From assembly GCA_026315105.1 (NCBI GenBank), contig CM048744.1, positions 930,991,503 to 931,055,502 of the forward strand: 64,000 nucleotides of DNA. Reading direction: 5' to 3'. The position numbers and the translations under genes are program-made. Shown one piece after another: positions 10,179-20,230 of this stretch; positions within the stretch are counted from its first letter, which is position 1, and the number at the start of each line of letters is the position of its first letter. A model generated the notes under the pieces. It was not told where the DNA came from. It was given only the letters and a program-made list of their open reading frames with translations, and searched no databases. Source of the DNA: Locusta migratoria (taxonomy: Eukaryota; Arthropoda; Insecta; Orthoptera; Acrididae).

Positions 10179-11564
10179 CACCACTGGCCATTAAAATTGC
10201 TACACCAAGAAGAAATGCAGATGATACGGGTATTCACTGAACAAATATATAATACTAGAACTGACATGTCATTACATTTTCACGCAATTTGGCTGCATAG
10301 ATCCTGAGAAATCAGTACCCACAACAACAGAACAACCACCTCTGGCCGCAATAACGGCCTTGATACACCTGGGCATTGAGTCAAAATGAGCTTGGATGAC
10401 GTGTACAGGTACAGATGCCCATGCAGCTTCAACACAATACCACAGTTTATCAAGAGTAGAGACTGGCGTATTGTGACGAGTCAGTTGCTCGGCCACCATT
10501 GACCAGACGTTTTCAATTGTTGAGAGATCTGGAGAATGTGCTGGCCAGGGCAGCAGTCGAATTTTTCGTATCCAGAAAAGCCCGTACGGGACCTGCAACA
10601 TGCGGTCATGCATTATCCTGCTGAAATGTTTCGCAGGGATCGAATGAAGGTTAGAGCCACGGGTCGTAACACATCTGAAATGTAACGTCCACTGTTCAAA
10701 GTGCCGTCGATGCGAACAAGAGGTGACCGAGACATACCATCACGCCGGGTGATACGCCAGTATAGTGATGACGAATACACGCTTCCAATATGCGTTCACC
10801 GCGATGTCGCCAAACGCGGATGCGGCCATCATGATGCTGTAAACAGAACCTGGATTCATCCGAAAAAGTGAGTTTTGCCATTTGTGCAGCCAGGTTCGTC
10901 GTTGCGTACACACTCGCAGGCGCTCCTGTCTGTGCTGTAGCATCAAGGATAACGGCAGCTATGATCTCCGAGCTGATACTGCATGCTGGTGCAAACGTCG
11001 TCGAATTGTTCGTGCAGATGGCTGTTGTCTTGCAAACGTCCCCATCTGTTGACTCAGGGATCAAGACGTTGCTGCAGGATCCGTTACAGCCATGCGGATA
11101 AGATGCCTGTCATCTCGACTGCTAGTGATACGAGGCCGTTGGGATCCCGACCGGTGTTCCGTATTTCCCTCCTGGACCCACCGATTCCATATTTTGATAA
11201 CAGTCATTGGATCGCGACCAACGCGAGGAGCAATGTCGCGATACGATAAACCGCAATCACCTTAGGCCACAATCCGACCTTTATCAAAGTCGGAAACGTG
11301 ATGGCATGCATTTCTCCTCCTTACACGAGCCTTCACAACAACGTTTCACCAGGCAACGCCGGTCAACTGCTGTTTGTGTATGAGAAATCGGTTGGAAACT
11401 TTCCTCGTGTCAGCATGTTGTAGGTGTCGCCACCGGCGCCAATCTTGTGTGAATCCTATGAACAGCTAATGATTTACATATCACAGCATATTGTTCCTTT
11501 CAGTTAAATTTCGCATCTATAGCACGTCATCTTCGCAGTGTAGCAATTTTAATGGCAAGGAGTA
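10179..11564 (-). mobile_element. Tc1-like element, near full length (Tc1-a)
   Basis: Both ends are present: CACTGGCCATTAAAATTGCT at the left and the inverted copy AGCAATTTTAATGGCAAGG at the right, each next to a TA. Length about 1.39 kb, normal for Tc1-like transposons. The outer TIR continues with weaker similarity for about 20 bp. The transposase lies on the minus strand and is broken. Confidence 0.92.
10290..11300 (-). pseudogene. Tc1-like transposase (DDE), degenerate
   Basis: Cut-and-paste transposase remnant. In order on the minus strand: a weak N-terminal HTH part, LTFSDESRFCLQHHDGRIRVWRHRGE-type block around the first catalytic Asp (near 10,860), FQQDNA then a stop where R is expected, then HVAG around the second Asp (near 10,600), and WPAHSPDLSTIENVWSMV with the third acidic residue (near 10,530). 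It ends in a RCIKAVIAARGGC-like C-terminus. Several frameshifts and at least two stops, so it is inactive, but all three catalytic acids are still readable. Confidence 0.88.
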
Positions 11565-12228
11565 TAAATTTTCTCTCGGCTAAAGATTTAACAATGCTCC
11601 ACTCGATGTCTGAACCGGGATATGTAATTTTTTCAAGCTGGAAACGAACCGTTACCCACCTATTTCCAAAGTTGGGCACAAATCCGTTAATTCGTTATTC
11701 GTTAATTAACGAAGTTAACTTCTTGAGTAACGGATTAACTTTTAAGTTAATTTAAAAAAATGTTAACGTACTCTTTAACTTCCGTGAATTTGCCGTAGGT
11801 CCGTTAATCAGTTACTTTTGAACCCACTTCTTATGACGAAAATCTTGCCGCGTAAATTATTCTCACTTCAGCGCAGGTCTCTTCTGTATGCGCCTTCACC
11901 CAGACTGTGGGATGAATCACTGCCTGGAAGCGCGCGGTTGATCTTCTGAATTAATTTTATCATGTTAGCCAAGACCCGAACAACGGAAATGGGGGCCCAG
12001 GGGAAACTCACAACTTAACGTAAGTCTGTTCCAGCTGAGGGAAAACCGCGACTGCGTATACCTGCGCTAAAGTGAGTCTAGGAAGGAAGACAGATTAAGA
12101 GCTTAACGTGCCGTGCAGTGGTCTGTGCTCGCCGGCAGTAGGATGCTTGTTAAGTTCGTGTTAAGTGCGCCTTTTGCCAGTGGAAGTGATCTATGTGTCA
12201 AACAAGATTTGTGTATGAGAACGTTATT

Positions 12229-12411
12229 ATGAGCTCAACAGTTGACGAAAATCCGTGGCCACGTATAAGTGAGTTTGTTGATTTTATATCTAGATCGGGA
12301 GAACAAGTACTTTTCAACTGTAATTTTAGCCTTCCGAAAAAATAAATCAACAATTAAGACTTACACCTCGAGCCTTAATAATTTTAAACCGCAGGAGATG
12401 CCATAAATCGC
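12229..12411 (+). pseudogene. BED zinc-finger remnant of hAT transposase
   Basis: ATG at 12,229 opens SSTVDENPWPRISEFVDFI then SRSGEQVLFNCNFSLPKK and a stop; a +1 shift continues INQQLRLTPRALIILNRR. This fits the N-terminal BED finger of hAT transposases (W-P-x-I-x-x-F, F-x-C, LPK, then a serine/threonine-rich SNL..H segment). The second Cys is read as S and the final His is missing. No downstream transposase domain was recognised. Confidence 0.5.
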
Positions 12412-12418
12412 AGTCCCT

Positions 12419-12785
12419 ACATCTTTATCTACACGGGATACTCTGCAAATCACTTTTAAGTGCCTTGCAGAGGGTTCACCGAACCATCTTTATACTATTC
12501 ATCTACCATTCCATTCTCGAATAGCGCGCGGGAAGAAAGAACACCTGAATCTCTCCGTTCGAGCTCTGATCTCTCGTAATTTATTCTGATGATCATTTCT
12601 ACCTATGTAGGTGGCAGTCAACAATATATTTTCGCATTCGGAGGAGACTGTTTGCGATTGGAATTTCGTAAGTAGACAATACAAAACGGGTGGCCCTTCT
12701 TTGGACCCTTTCGATGGCTTCCGTCAAACCAACTTGATACGGATCCCAACACTCTAAAGGCGGACGAACGTGTAGTATGCCGTCT
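12419..12785 (-). mobile_element. LINE-C copy 3, 3' fragment
   Basis: Starts with the reverse of the GTAGATGT tail and GATACTCTGCAAATCAC. The minus strand gives ECWDPYQVGLTEAIERVQRR and NDHQNKLREIRARTERF then FFPRAIREWNGR. An internal deletion fuses FVLS to the PIANSLLRM region. About 370 bp, 5'-truncated. Confidence 0.85.
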
Positions 12786-13590
12786 GGGTTAGTGGTTAAA
12801 TCCGTCTTATGCAAGATACCTTGTTTTGTTTTTATACCCAAACATGTTTCGCCTCTTATTGTTCGTGGGTTTTCGCTTATATTTTCTAGAATATAAGTTA
12901 CAGAATTTGGCTATACAGTGATTTTGACAAGTTATTTGATTTGACAACTTTGTTAGATATATTAGGCCTAATTTATTTACGATATTTACATTATGTCATT
13001 CGCAGCATTTGTATCTGCTTTAGTTGAGGAATGACAAGTTTTGACAGCTTGTCCTCTGCAAGCAACAAGACGTTTTTATTTACGAAACTAGTTTACATTC
13101 ACCTGGAATTTATATTGAAAGATAGTTCTTTGTGGCTGTTTAGTGATTGCTTGCATTCGAGCTGTGGTGTTGCTGTTTGCTTGTTTGTGGCGAGTTCTTG
13201 ATGTTAAGTGGTATTTAATGCGCTTTTTACTGTGAATTGGCACAGTTTATATCGCCATTTCTCTTATTGTGGAGGCTGTATCGTATTCACTTGTTTTTTG
13301 TGGCGTGACGGTCATGTGGCGTGTGAATTTTGAATAGTTTTGAGCCTAGCGATGTTTTGTGAGTGTGTATTGTGTGTGTTTTTATTGTGTGTGTGTGTGT
13401 GCGTTGAATAAAGAGTCCAGGCAGGTGCCGGTCGAGGAAATTCCAAAAGGAATGTTAATATTCTGAATTCCGATATCGACAGTGGCGCCAGTAGCTGTAC
13501 TCCCGTTAAAAATACGACAGATAAGCATTGGGCAGTCTTTTGGCATTGCAGCAACTTGCAGCGGTGTATCCCAAGTTAGTGCGAATCAGT
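12786..13590. other. unassigned insert inside hAT-N1
   Basis: About 0.8 kb with a TG-rich patch near 13,370-13,405 and an H-like GGCGAAACATG in reverse near 12,845. A TGGCGCC string at about 13,483 resembles a tRNA-primer site, but I found no LTR pair or pol sequence. Confidence 0.35.
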
Positions 13591-14100
13591 ACATAGTCAA
13601 CTCCTTTGTTTCCAAATGATATCTTTACATATCGTCGAAACGAAGTCGTATGAGAACTTAATAAAAATTTTAAACCTCACCAAAAGTGCGATATCGAGAG
13701 AACATTGGGCAAACGCATCGTTGATGAACATCTTGGATTGAAGCAGCATCTCATTCAGTAAAAAATATCTTTAATATCAGGTACGGTAATACTTTTTTTT
13801 TAATTGCTGATTTCAATAGTACAACAAAACAAATGTATAAATTCGGATACTGAAGGCGATTTTACGTGGCTGCAAATACTGTTACGAGTTAACGATTAAC
13901 GCTTAACGTTAACTTCCGTTCAACTGTCCGCAGAGTAACGCTTTAACGTTTAGTGAAGTTAACATTTTTAGTAACGGATTAATGATTGACAAAGTTACGT
14001 TTTTGATTAACGGTGCCCAGCTCTACCCATTTCTTCCTTTTATCTGTGTAACAAGATTTTTTTCCTGGAACAGTAAGTTTTCTAAAAAATTACAATAAAA

Positions 14101-14303
14101 GCCGCGGTGGAATAGCCGAGCGGTCTAAAGCGTCTCGCCGAGGAGCGCACGGTTGCTCGCCGTGGAGGTTCGAGTCCTCCCTGGGGCATGGGTGTGTGTG
14201 TGTTTGTCCTTAGGTTAATTTACCTAGGTTTAAGTAGTTTGTAAGCTACGGACTGATGACCACGCAGTTAGGTCCGATAGATTTACAAACATTTGAACAT
14301 TTG
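14101..14303 (+). mobile_element. SINE-A, variant 2
   Basis: Head GCCGCGGTGGAATAGCCGAG, B box GGTTCGAGTCC, then TGGGGCATGGGTGTGTGTG and a body with TTTACCTAGGTTTAAGTAG, distinct from the common subtype. Flanks ACAATAAAA (14,092-14,100) and ACAATACAA (from 14,304) form a duplication with one mismatch. Same subtype at 31.7 and 36.8 kb. Confidence 0.88.
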
Positions 14304-15189
14304 ACAATACAAATACTGTGTGTTTAAAAATGAATATTGGAGCTTTTAGCGTGGTGATAGTAATTACTTTGAATTAATAATTATAATAGTCTAATATTTA
14401 TAGCGGAATGACCGTTTGTTTGTTTGTGTGTACGTGTTGCATACAAATACAAAGTTTTGATCTCATCTTTTCAAAATTTTGTACACGTAGGCTTCAATCC
14501 ATGGGGACGGTCGCCGTAAGTGTAAGAATCACGTACGATACGTAGTTCACGAGATGTGACGTCATAAACAATGAGCTCGCGAAAAACTGCTGCATTTAGC
14601 AACAATGCTGATCATTTTCTCCCAAACCACTGGACCGATGTCAACCAAATTTGGTACACACATTCCTTACCGTGAGGTAACAATTGCTGCATGGTTAAGA
14701 ATCACATACGGCACATGGTTCAATAGAAATCGCAAAAATGCCATATAATGCGCCGAGACTTTCGAACTACACTGTATGAGAATGACAATACTTATCGACT
14801 TGCAACAAACTTTAAACATAATTACAAACCTTTATTAAACTTTTTCTCGCTGAAAACCACAGCAAAATGATGAAAGGAAATAAGTTTCTCGCTAACTACA
14901 TTTCTGCTGTTTATGGAGTAAAACTAAGGCATTCAGTATGTCGTTACAATTTATAATTTGTACACTACAAACTGTAGCCGCAGGAAATTTTACAGACAGT
15001 ATACACACATATAGTTGAATGTACCTTCTAAATTGTATCATATTACGACACGTAGCTCATGAGATATGAGCACATAAACGGGAAAGTTCCGGTGTTCATG
15101 GGCTAAAACTAAGGCTTTCGGTATGACATTACAATTTATAATTTATACACTACAAACTGTAGCCGCAGGTAATTTTACAAATGTTCAAA

Positions 15190-15387
15190 AAATGTTCAAA
15201 TGTTTGTAGAGTCTATGGGACTTAACTACGGGGTCATCAGTCCCTAAACTTACAAACTACTTATGAACTACTTACAACTAAGGACGGCACAAATATCCAT
15301 GCCCGAGGGGGGATTCGAAGCCCCGACCGTAGTGGCCGTGCGGACCGTGACTGGAGCGCCTCAATCCCCTCGGCCACCGCGGCCGGC
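15190..15387 (-). mobile_element. SINE-A inserted in another SINE-A
   Basis: Reverse SINE-A whose flanks TACAAATGTTCAAA (15,176-15,189 and 15,388-15,401) are copies of the tail of the next SINE. It therefore landed in the tail of the neighbouring SINE-A. Confidence 0.85.
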
Positions 15388-15586
15388 TACAAATGTTCAA
15401 ATGTTTGTATAGCTTATGGGACTTAACTACGGGATCATCAGTCCCTAAACTTACAAACTACTTATGAACTAGCTAATACTAAGGACGGCATAAATATCCA
15501 TGCCCGAGGGGGATTCGAACCCCCGACCGTAGAGGCCGTGCAGACCTTGACTGGAGCGCCTCAGTCCCCTCGGCCACAGCGGCGGG
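15388..15586 (-). mobile_element. SINE-A, older of a nested pair
   Basis: Reverse SINE-A. The pair is bounded by CAGGTAATTTTACA (15,166-15,179) and CAGGAAATTTTACA (15,587-15,600). The direct copy of the same host repeat at about 14,982 shows the uninterrupted form. Confidence 0.87.
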
Positions 15587-15612
15587 CAGGAAATTTTACA
15601 GTCAGTATACAC

Positions 15613-15906
15613 GGTGGTAGAGTGCCAGACTATAAATCCAAAGGTCGCGGGTTCGATCCCCGCCAGGTCCTAGGATTTTTATCTGTCACTTTCCACTTCT
15701 TACACCTCTGGCAGTATTGCTCATGTGAAAAATACCGAGTAGCACCGTGGTTCGGAACCCACGTTAAACTGTAGGCCCCCCTATAACTGGCTGGGTAAGT
15801 CAGTTCGAAGGTCGGAGGAAGGCAACGGCATACCAAACAGGACCATGCCTAGTAAAGCACTGTGGTGTTCAAACCAATCTTCGGATTGTTGACTGCTTTA
15901 CATTAC
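15613..15906 (+). mobile_element. SINE-B
   Basis: tRNA-like head with GTGGTAGAGTGCC (A box) and GGTTCGATCCCC (B box), then a body with GGTTCGGAACCCACGTTAAA and CTGTAGGCCCC, and a 3' end TTCGGATTGTTGACTGCTTT. Flanking ATACAC is at 15,607 and 15,907. A second, head-less copy is at 26.1 kb. The middle block is shared with SINE-C. Confidence 0.75.
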
Positions 15907-16486
15907 ATACACGCATAGAGTTGAGAGTACCTTCTAAATTGTGTTACAGTATTCTCAAGAGATTTTATAGACATACAGGCAATAAAACAAGGGAGAAATA
16001 GTGACATAGACAAGGTGACAATTCGGAGGACAATTCGGAGTACAGACTACAAATGAATATATACCTCAAAAATGGCAGGAATAAATAAATACCCGAGCAA
16101 CGCCGGGTTTTCAGCCGGGTTGTATGAAAGATCAGCTTAACAATTTTTCTTTTAAGTGTTAAAAGTGTGCACTTTAACGGGATACGGAATGTAGGCCTTG
16201 ATGTTTGGTTCGTAACAGAGGCGCAGTGGCAGCGACTGCAGTCACGTTGTCAGGAGAGACAGGTGACAGTCGCGCTGGTGTGCGATCAGATGGCGACACA
16301 ACCGCACAAGGACGCCAGCGATCCGCGACAAGGCGTGGGCTGACGTTGCGGCCTCTGGACAGTGAAACATAAAAGACCAAACACTCACCACTGGTCTGAT
16401 CTCACAAGCTTCCACGAAGCGAAAAGTAGCCCTGGAGAAAATTTAATCCAAAACCGATCTACTTTCCAGCAGGCAATATCATCATC

Positions 16487-16596
16487 ATCATCATCATTAG
16501 AGGCTGATTATGCCTTTCAGCGTTAAGTTTGGAGCATAGTCTCCCTAATAAAATTTCTCCATAGTCCCCTATTTAGTACTAACATTGACGCCTCGG
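16487..16596 (-). mobile_element. LINE-X, 3' piece
   Basis: Starts with (CAT)n and GAGGCTGATTATGCCTTTCA, the 3' end of a LINE read in reverse. It continues after a 1.78-kb insertion at 18,378. TSD ACGCCTCG at the break (16,589-16,596 and 18,378-18,385) shows that the two pieces were once joined. Confidence 0.65.
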
Positions 16597-16830
16597 TAAA
16601 CACAAAATAGACTCCCGCAACCACCTGGTCCACCCCATCCTCACCGACTCCGGGCCTCTGCCACGCCTCTAACGCTGTATACCCCCCTCCCTTCATCTCC
16701 ACACCCTCCATATCATTTCCCAGGGTAACTTCCGCCGCCTCCCTCTCTCTAATGACGTCCTCCGTCCTGACATATACCCGTCCTATCATACAATGTAAAC
16801 TTTCACGCTCGGCGTTGTCTTCAGGCAAAA

Positions 16831-17544
16831 TTTCCGGGCTGATGGGCCGTGGTCCAGATGTAAAACTTCCTCCCGACGTTTCGTCTCCAACTGCGGGAGA
16901 CATCTTCAACGGTCTTCCGGCTACTGCCACTGTGGGCGGAGGGGCTCTCGCATTTATGGAGGGAATAGAGGGCACCACCATACGTCACGTGATGCTGACT
17001 TTGTCTCTGGATGACGCCGTCATCCTCGATTAAAAATAATCGATTGTCGTTTTGTTGGTGCAATGTCGACAGCCATATTTTATTTCCATGTGGACAAATG
17101 GAAAAATCGTCAGTGACTGAACATGTTTTTCAAAAAGGAAATCATAAAATAAAATTTGACGAGACGAGCGTTTTAGCTAGGACATCTCAGCACCATGCAC
17201 GCATGTATAGAGAAGCAATAGAGATCCATAAACGCCAGAATAATTTTAATAGGAAAGAAGAAGGTCTGAAGTTAAATAAAATATGGATGTCGACACTGCA
17301 CCAACAAAACGACAATCGATTATTTTTAATCGAGGATGACGGTGTCATCCAGAGATAGTTACAAAGTCAGCATCACGTGACGTATGGTGGCGCCCTCTAT
17401 TCCCTCCATAAATGCGAGAGCCCCTCCGCCCACAGTGGCAGTAGCCGGAAGACCGTTGAAGATGTCTCCCGCAGTTGGAGACGAAACGTCAGGAGGAAGC
17501 TTTACATTTGGACCACGGCCCATCAGCCCGGAAATTTTACCTGA
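16831..17544. repeat. inverted repeat, ~250-bp arms
   Basis: Arms 16,831-17,078 and 17,281-17,544 are ~95% complementary by eye (the right arm has a 6-base insertion), around a ~202-bp spacer. Each arm contains an H motif: TTGAAGATGTCTCC, then GGAGACGAAACGTC, with a perfect 6-bp stem GTCTCC/GGAGAC. Confidence 0.93.
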
Positions 17545-17959
17545 ATATACCCGTCCTACCAAACGTGACCCCTCCCCGTAGATGTAGGGCCCCCTCTCCC
17601 GCCCCCTACCCTTACCCCTCCCCCACTTGGCTACCTCCTCCCTACCCTGGAGCCCCTACGGCTCCTCCCCACCGCTTCTTCCCCCACCTTCTCCTCCTCC
17701 CCCGCGCTTACCACCTATCCCCACCCCCAGGGTCCTGGACCGACAGTTTTAACAGTGCTACGATCAGTGTTGTGTGCAGTGGTCCAGAGAAATGTGTGTT
17801 TTTTTATCTGCGTCCACCACTAACGAACAAGTGTCGTATCGTGTGTTTTATTAGTGCCTCCGTGTACTCGCCGTCCTGTGTTATTGTCGTACTATATGGT
17901 TTTTATGTCACCGTGGCTCCTATTTTTCAACTGACTTAACGTGGTTTTAATAATCTGTC

Positions 17960-18160
17960 GCCGGCCGCGGTGGCCGAGGGGACTGAGGTACTCCAGTCAC
18001 GGTCTGCACGGCCACTAAGGTCGGTGGTTCGAATCACCCCTCGGGCATGGATATTTGTGCCGTCCTTAGTCTTAGCTAGTTCATAAGTAGTTTGTAAGCT
18101 TAGGGACTGATGACCCCGTCGTTAAGTCCCATAAGTTCTACAAACATCTGAACATTTTTG
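17960..18160 (+). mobile_element. SINE-A
   Basis: Full copy with the perfect 11-bp duplication AATAATCTGTC (17,949-17,959 and 18,161-18,171), inserted in the 3' part of LINE-Y. Confidence 0.94.
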
Positions 18161-18377
18161 AATAATCTGTCAACTGTCTGTACTCCTCCGAATTGTCACC
18201 TTGTCTATGTCACTATTTCTCCGTTGTTCTATCGCCTGTCATATATTTTAATTGTCATCACATCCATGTATTTTATTCTCTCGGCTGAAGAGCAGCCTAT
18301 GGAGCTGCTGCCAGCCTACTGGCTGTAATCTCTGGTATGAAAATACAATTAAAAAAAAAAAAAAAAAAATAAAATAA

Positions 18378-18535
18378 ACGCCTCGTCTGATGTTAAGCCT
18401 CTTACTTCAAAATCGTTCTTGACTGAATCAAAGTACTTTCTCCTTGGTCTACCGTAACTCCTCATAACCTCTGCTGCTCGATGAATGAGTCTCTAAGGTG
18501 ACCTTAAAAATGGTAAGTTGCTTGGTGGAACGAGG
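18378..18535 (-). mobile_element. LINE-X, second piece
   Basis: Continues LINE-X beyond the LINE-Y insertion (GTCTGATGTTAAGCCTCTTA..., CTTCTCCTTGGTCTACC in reverse). Probably the region after the RT, encoding a GRPR..YLD-like tail. It ends at a SINE-A tail scrap. Confidence 0.5.
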
Positions 18536-18539
18536 TAAT

Positions 18540-18600
18540 AGGGTCTGATGACCCCGTAGTTAAGTCCCTTAAGCTTAACAAACAATTGAACATTTTTTTG
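18540..18600 (+). mobile_element. SINE-A tail scrap
   Basis: TCTGATGACCCCGTAGTTAA to TTGAACATTTTTTTG: only the 3' 60 bp of SINE-A, 5'-truncated. Confidence 0.75.
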
Positions 18601-18729
18601 AATGACGTAAGGCTGCCTACTGATAGGAAAAACAGGTTCGCTACAGGGGTTTGGTAATTGTGGTCTGTTTCAAAGCTGCTCATTCAAAACTGATCTGATG
18701 TTAAATGCAGCACTAATAATTGTCATCAG

Positions 18730-19237
18730 CTGGTAGTTAACATTCGCGATAACTATTTTTTCAGTCAAACTCATTAGAGATTAGTCGAACACATTTATTA
18801 TTCATTAACACTATAATTCTGTTGCGTTATGGCCCTAATATTAATACCTGCACAATTAATTAATAAACACTGCGTTTAAACTGATTGAAAGCGCAACGAT
18901 ATTTTGAACAAAACAAGCACAATACATAGTCTGCATAAGGCTCACTGACTACTCTATAAATTTGACTGCGAGAGATATGTGAAAAAGCACAAATCATTTA
19001 CTAATAAAATAACTACGAGAATTTATCCTGCTAACTGACTGACTGACTGCAGAAACAATCACTATTATCATTAATACCCCACACCAATAAAGTAACCTGT
19101 TAATCAAACTCAGCTTAATAAATACTTTGCTTTGACTTTAATACTAAATAGCTTTCAATAAAAGGCAGAGGGTTAGCTTTCTAACTACAAAAGTGAAAGA
19201 AGTAAAGAAGTTTAACTTTTTCAATTATTATTAGCAA
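18730..19237. repeat. repeat A, left half
   Basis: AT-rich sequence homologous to repeat B at 33,640-34,340: shared CATTAACAC, TTATGGCCCTAATATT, TTTGACTGCGAGA, TTCTAACTAC and TTATTA..AATAATCA in the same order. The long non-coding repeat family is unnamed; possibly part of a DNA transposon or an LTR-like sequence. Confidence 0.6.
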
Positions 19238-19797
19238 TAATCATTATTTGGGGAGCACAATCACTGACGACAATAAATGTATCACAGATATAAAGAGAAG
19301 AATAGCCTTGGCAAAGCAAGCTTTCCAGAATAAAAGGAATTTACTAACAGACAATCATATAAGCCTAGAAAGTAGGGAAAAGTTTGCCAAAACTTTTGTT
19401 ATGAGCGTCTTAACATACGGATGTGAAGCTGGACTCTGGGAAAGGCAGAGAAAAAGACTGAAAGCAATGTAAATGTGGGGAAGAATTACGAAAACAAGCT
19501 GGATAGAATGGAAAAGTAATGAACAGGTCTTAAGAGAAGTGAATGAGAACAGAACTCTGCTAAATTATGTAGGAAGAAGAAAATCAAAAATAATAGGGCA
19601 CATACTGAGACACAACCAGTTCCTAAAGAATATATTTGAAGGAAAAGTTTTAGGGAAAAAACCAAGAGGCAGGCCAAGAACAATGTATTTTAATAACATC
19701 AAAGAAGATACGGGCATAAAATCGTATGAAGAATTGAAGAGGATGACAATGGAAAGAAGGACGTAGCTAAATCGACAAGGCATAGCCTTTAGTTTAT
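19238..19797 (+). pseudogene. RTE-like LINE C-terminal fragment (second family)
   Basis: 5'-truncated LINE. The first frame gives GSTITDDNKCITDIKRRI and KQAFQNKRNLLTDNHISLE, VLTYGCEAG; a stop at 19,470 separates it from EQVLREVNENRTLLNYVGRR, IIGHILRHNQFLKNIFEGK and GKKPRGRPRTMYFNNIKED. It has the same domain order as the RTE copies but a diverged sequence. It sits at the point where repeat B is uninterrupted (TTATTAATAATCACCATTAC), so repeat B is a natural empty site. It ends in (GAT)n-like GATGATGATAAT. Confidence 0.82.
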
Positions 19798-20110
19798 GAT
19801 GATGATAATATTACATTACGTTATGATTGGAGAACAATAAAATCTTCTTAGACTGATACATATATCAATGATACAAAATCTTATAAAGACAGAATTGAGT
19901 CTGTTCCACAAAATCAAATTACAAAATTGTTCCATCAGCTCGAACAAAACTTGCTGCCTCAGCAGCCAAACCAAAGCACGTCCGCTCTATACAAGATCTA
20001 CACACAGTGTTTGACAGAGATGTTACACAATAGAGTAAACCATAGACGTAGTTACTCAAAGAAGTTCATATAACATTTCACGTACAAATATCGATACAAA
20101 ATAGGCGAAA
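19798..20110. repeat. repeat A, right half
   Basis: Continues repeat A after the LINE insertion; weakly matches 34,350-34,700 of repeat B (CAGCAGCC, CATATCGATAC). Confidence 0.5.
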
Positions 20111-20124
20111 CAATATTATTGAAT

Positions 20125-20230
20125 TTGTACAGACATATTTCAACCTTGCTTCTCCCATGCATGTAACGTGACCCCCACCATCCCACCCTGTTCGCTCTAA
20201 CTGCGTCTTCTATGGTGTTACTAAAAACAT
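20125..20230 (-). mobile_element. LINE-X, third piece
   Basis: ACCTTGCTTCTCCCATGCAT to CTGTTCGCTCTAACTG and TCTTCTATGG in reverse; the next part of the same LINE, interrupted at 20,230 by RTE copy 2 and resumed at 21,090. Confidence 0.5.

Larger units (their letters stand above)
11668..14024 (+). mobile_element. hAT-like element hAT-N1
   Basis: Ends AAAGTTGGGCAC (left) and GTGCCCAGCTCT (right) are imperfect inverted repeats next to an 8-bp duplication ACCTATTT/ACCCATTT (11,658-11,665 and 14,025-14,032), as in hAT elements. Both ends are packed with GTTAAC/TTAACG/CGTTA subterminal repeats (11,690-11,830 and 13,880-14,015), plausible transposase binding sites. A BED-finger remnant lies inside. 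A LINE-C 3' end (12,419-12,785) is inserted in it. Confidence 0.75.
14400..16115 (+). mobile_element. possible non-autonomous Helitron-like element
   Basis: Non-coding. It contains CCAAATTTGGTACACACATT-type text and ends near a GC hairpin ACCCGAGCAACGCCGGGT (16,091-16,108) of the kind seen at some insect Helitron ends. A ~178-bp internal unit is repeated (from 14,918 and again from 15,099; shared ACAAACTGTAGCCGCAGG). Three SINEs interrupt it. I do not see a clear CTRRT end, so the class is tentative. Confidence 0.35.
16597..18377 (+). mobile_element. LINE-Y: poly(A)-tailed retroelement with inverted 5' part
   Basis: Bounded by an 8-bp duplication ACGCCTCG and ending in a ~20-base poly(A) run (18,351-18,373), so it was retrotransposed in plus orientation. 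Its 5' portion folds back on itself (arms 16,831-17,078 and 17,281-17,544), as after an inversion during insertion plus duplication. A C-rich stretch lies at 17,580-17,720. Its 3' part (18,175-18,245) has a reverse copy at 15,970-16,048. No RT motif is visible, so the family is unknown; it could be the 5' UTR/ORF1 and 3' UTR of a deleted LINE. Confidence 0.6.

Noticed and set aside
13480..13500. retroviral-type primer binding site TGGCGCC, hence an LTR retrotransposon
   Set aside because: No LTR pair, polypurine tract, gag or pol was found nearby; a 7-base match is expected by chance.
17475..17939. 154-aa proline-rich ORF
   Set aside because: It comes from a C-rich tract in LINE-Y; no domain and biased composition explains the open frame.
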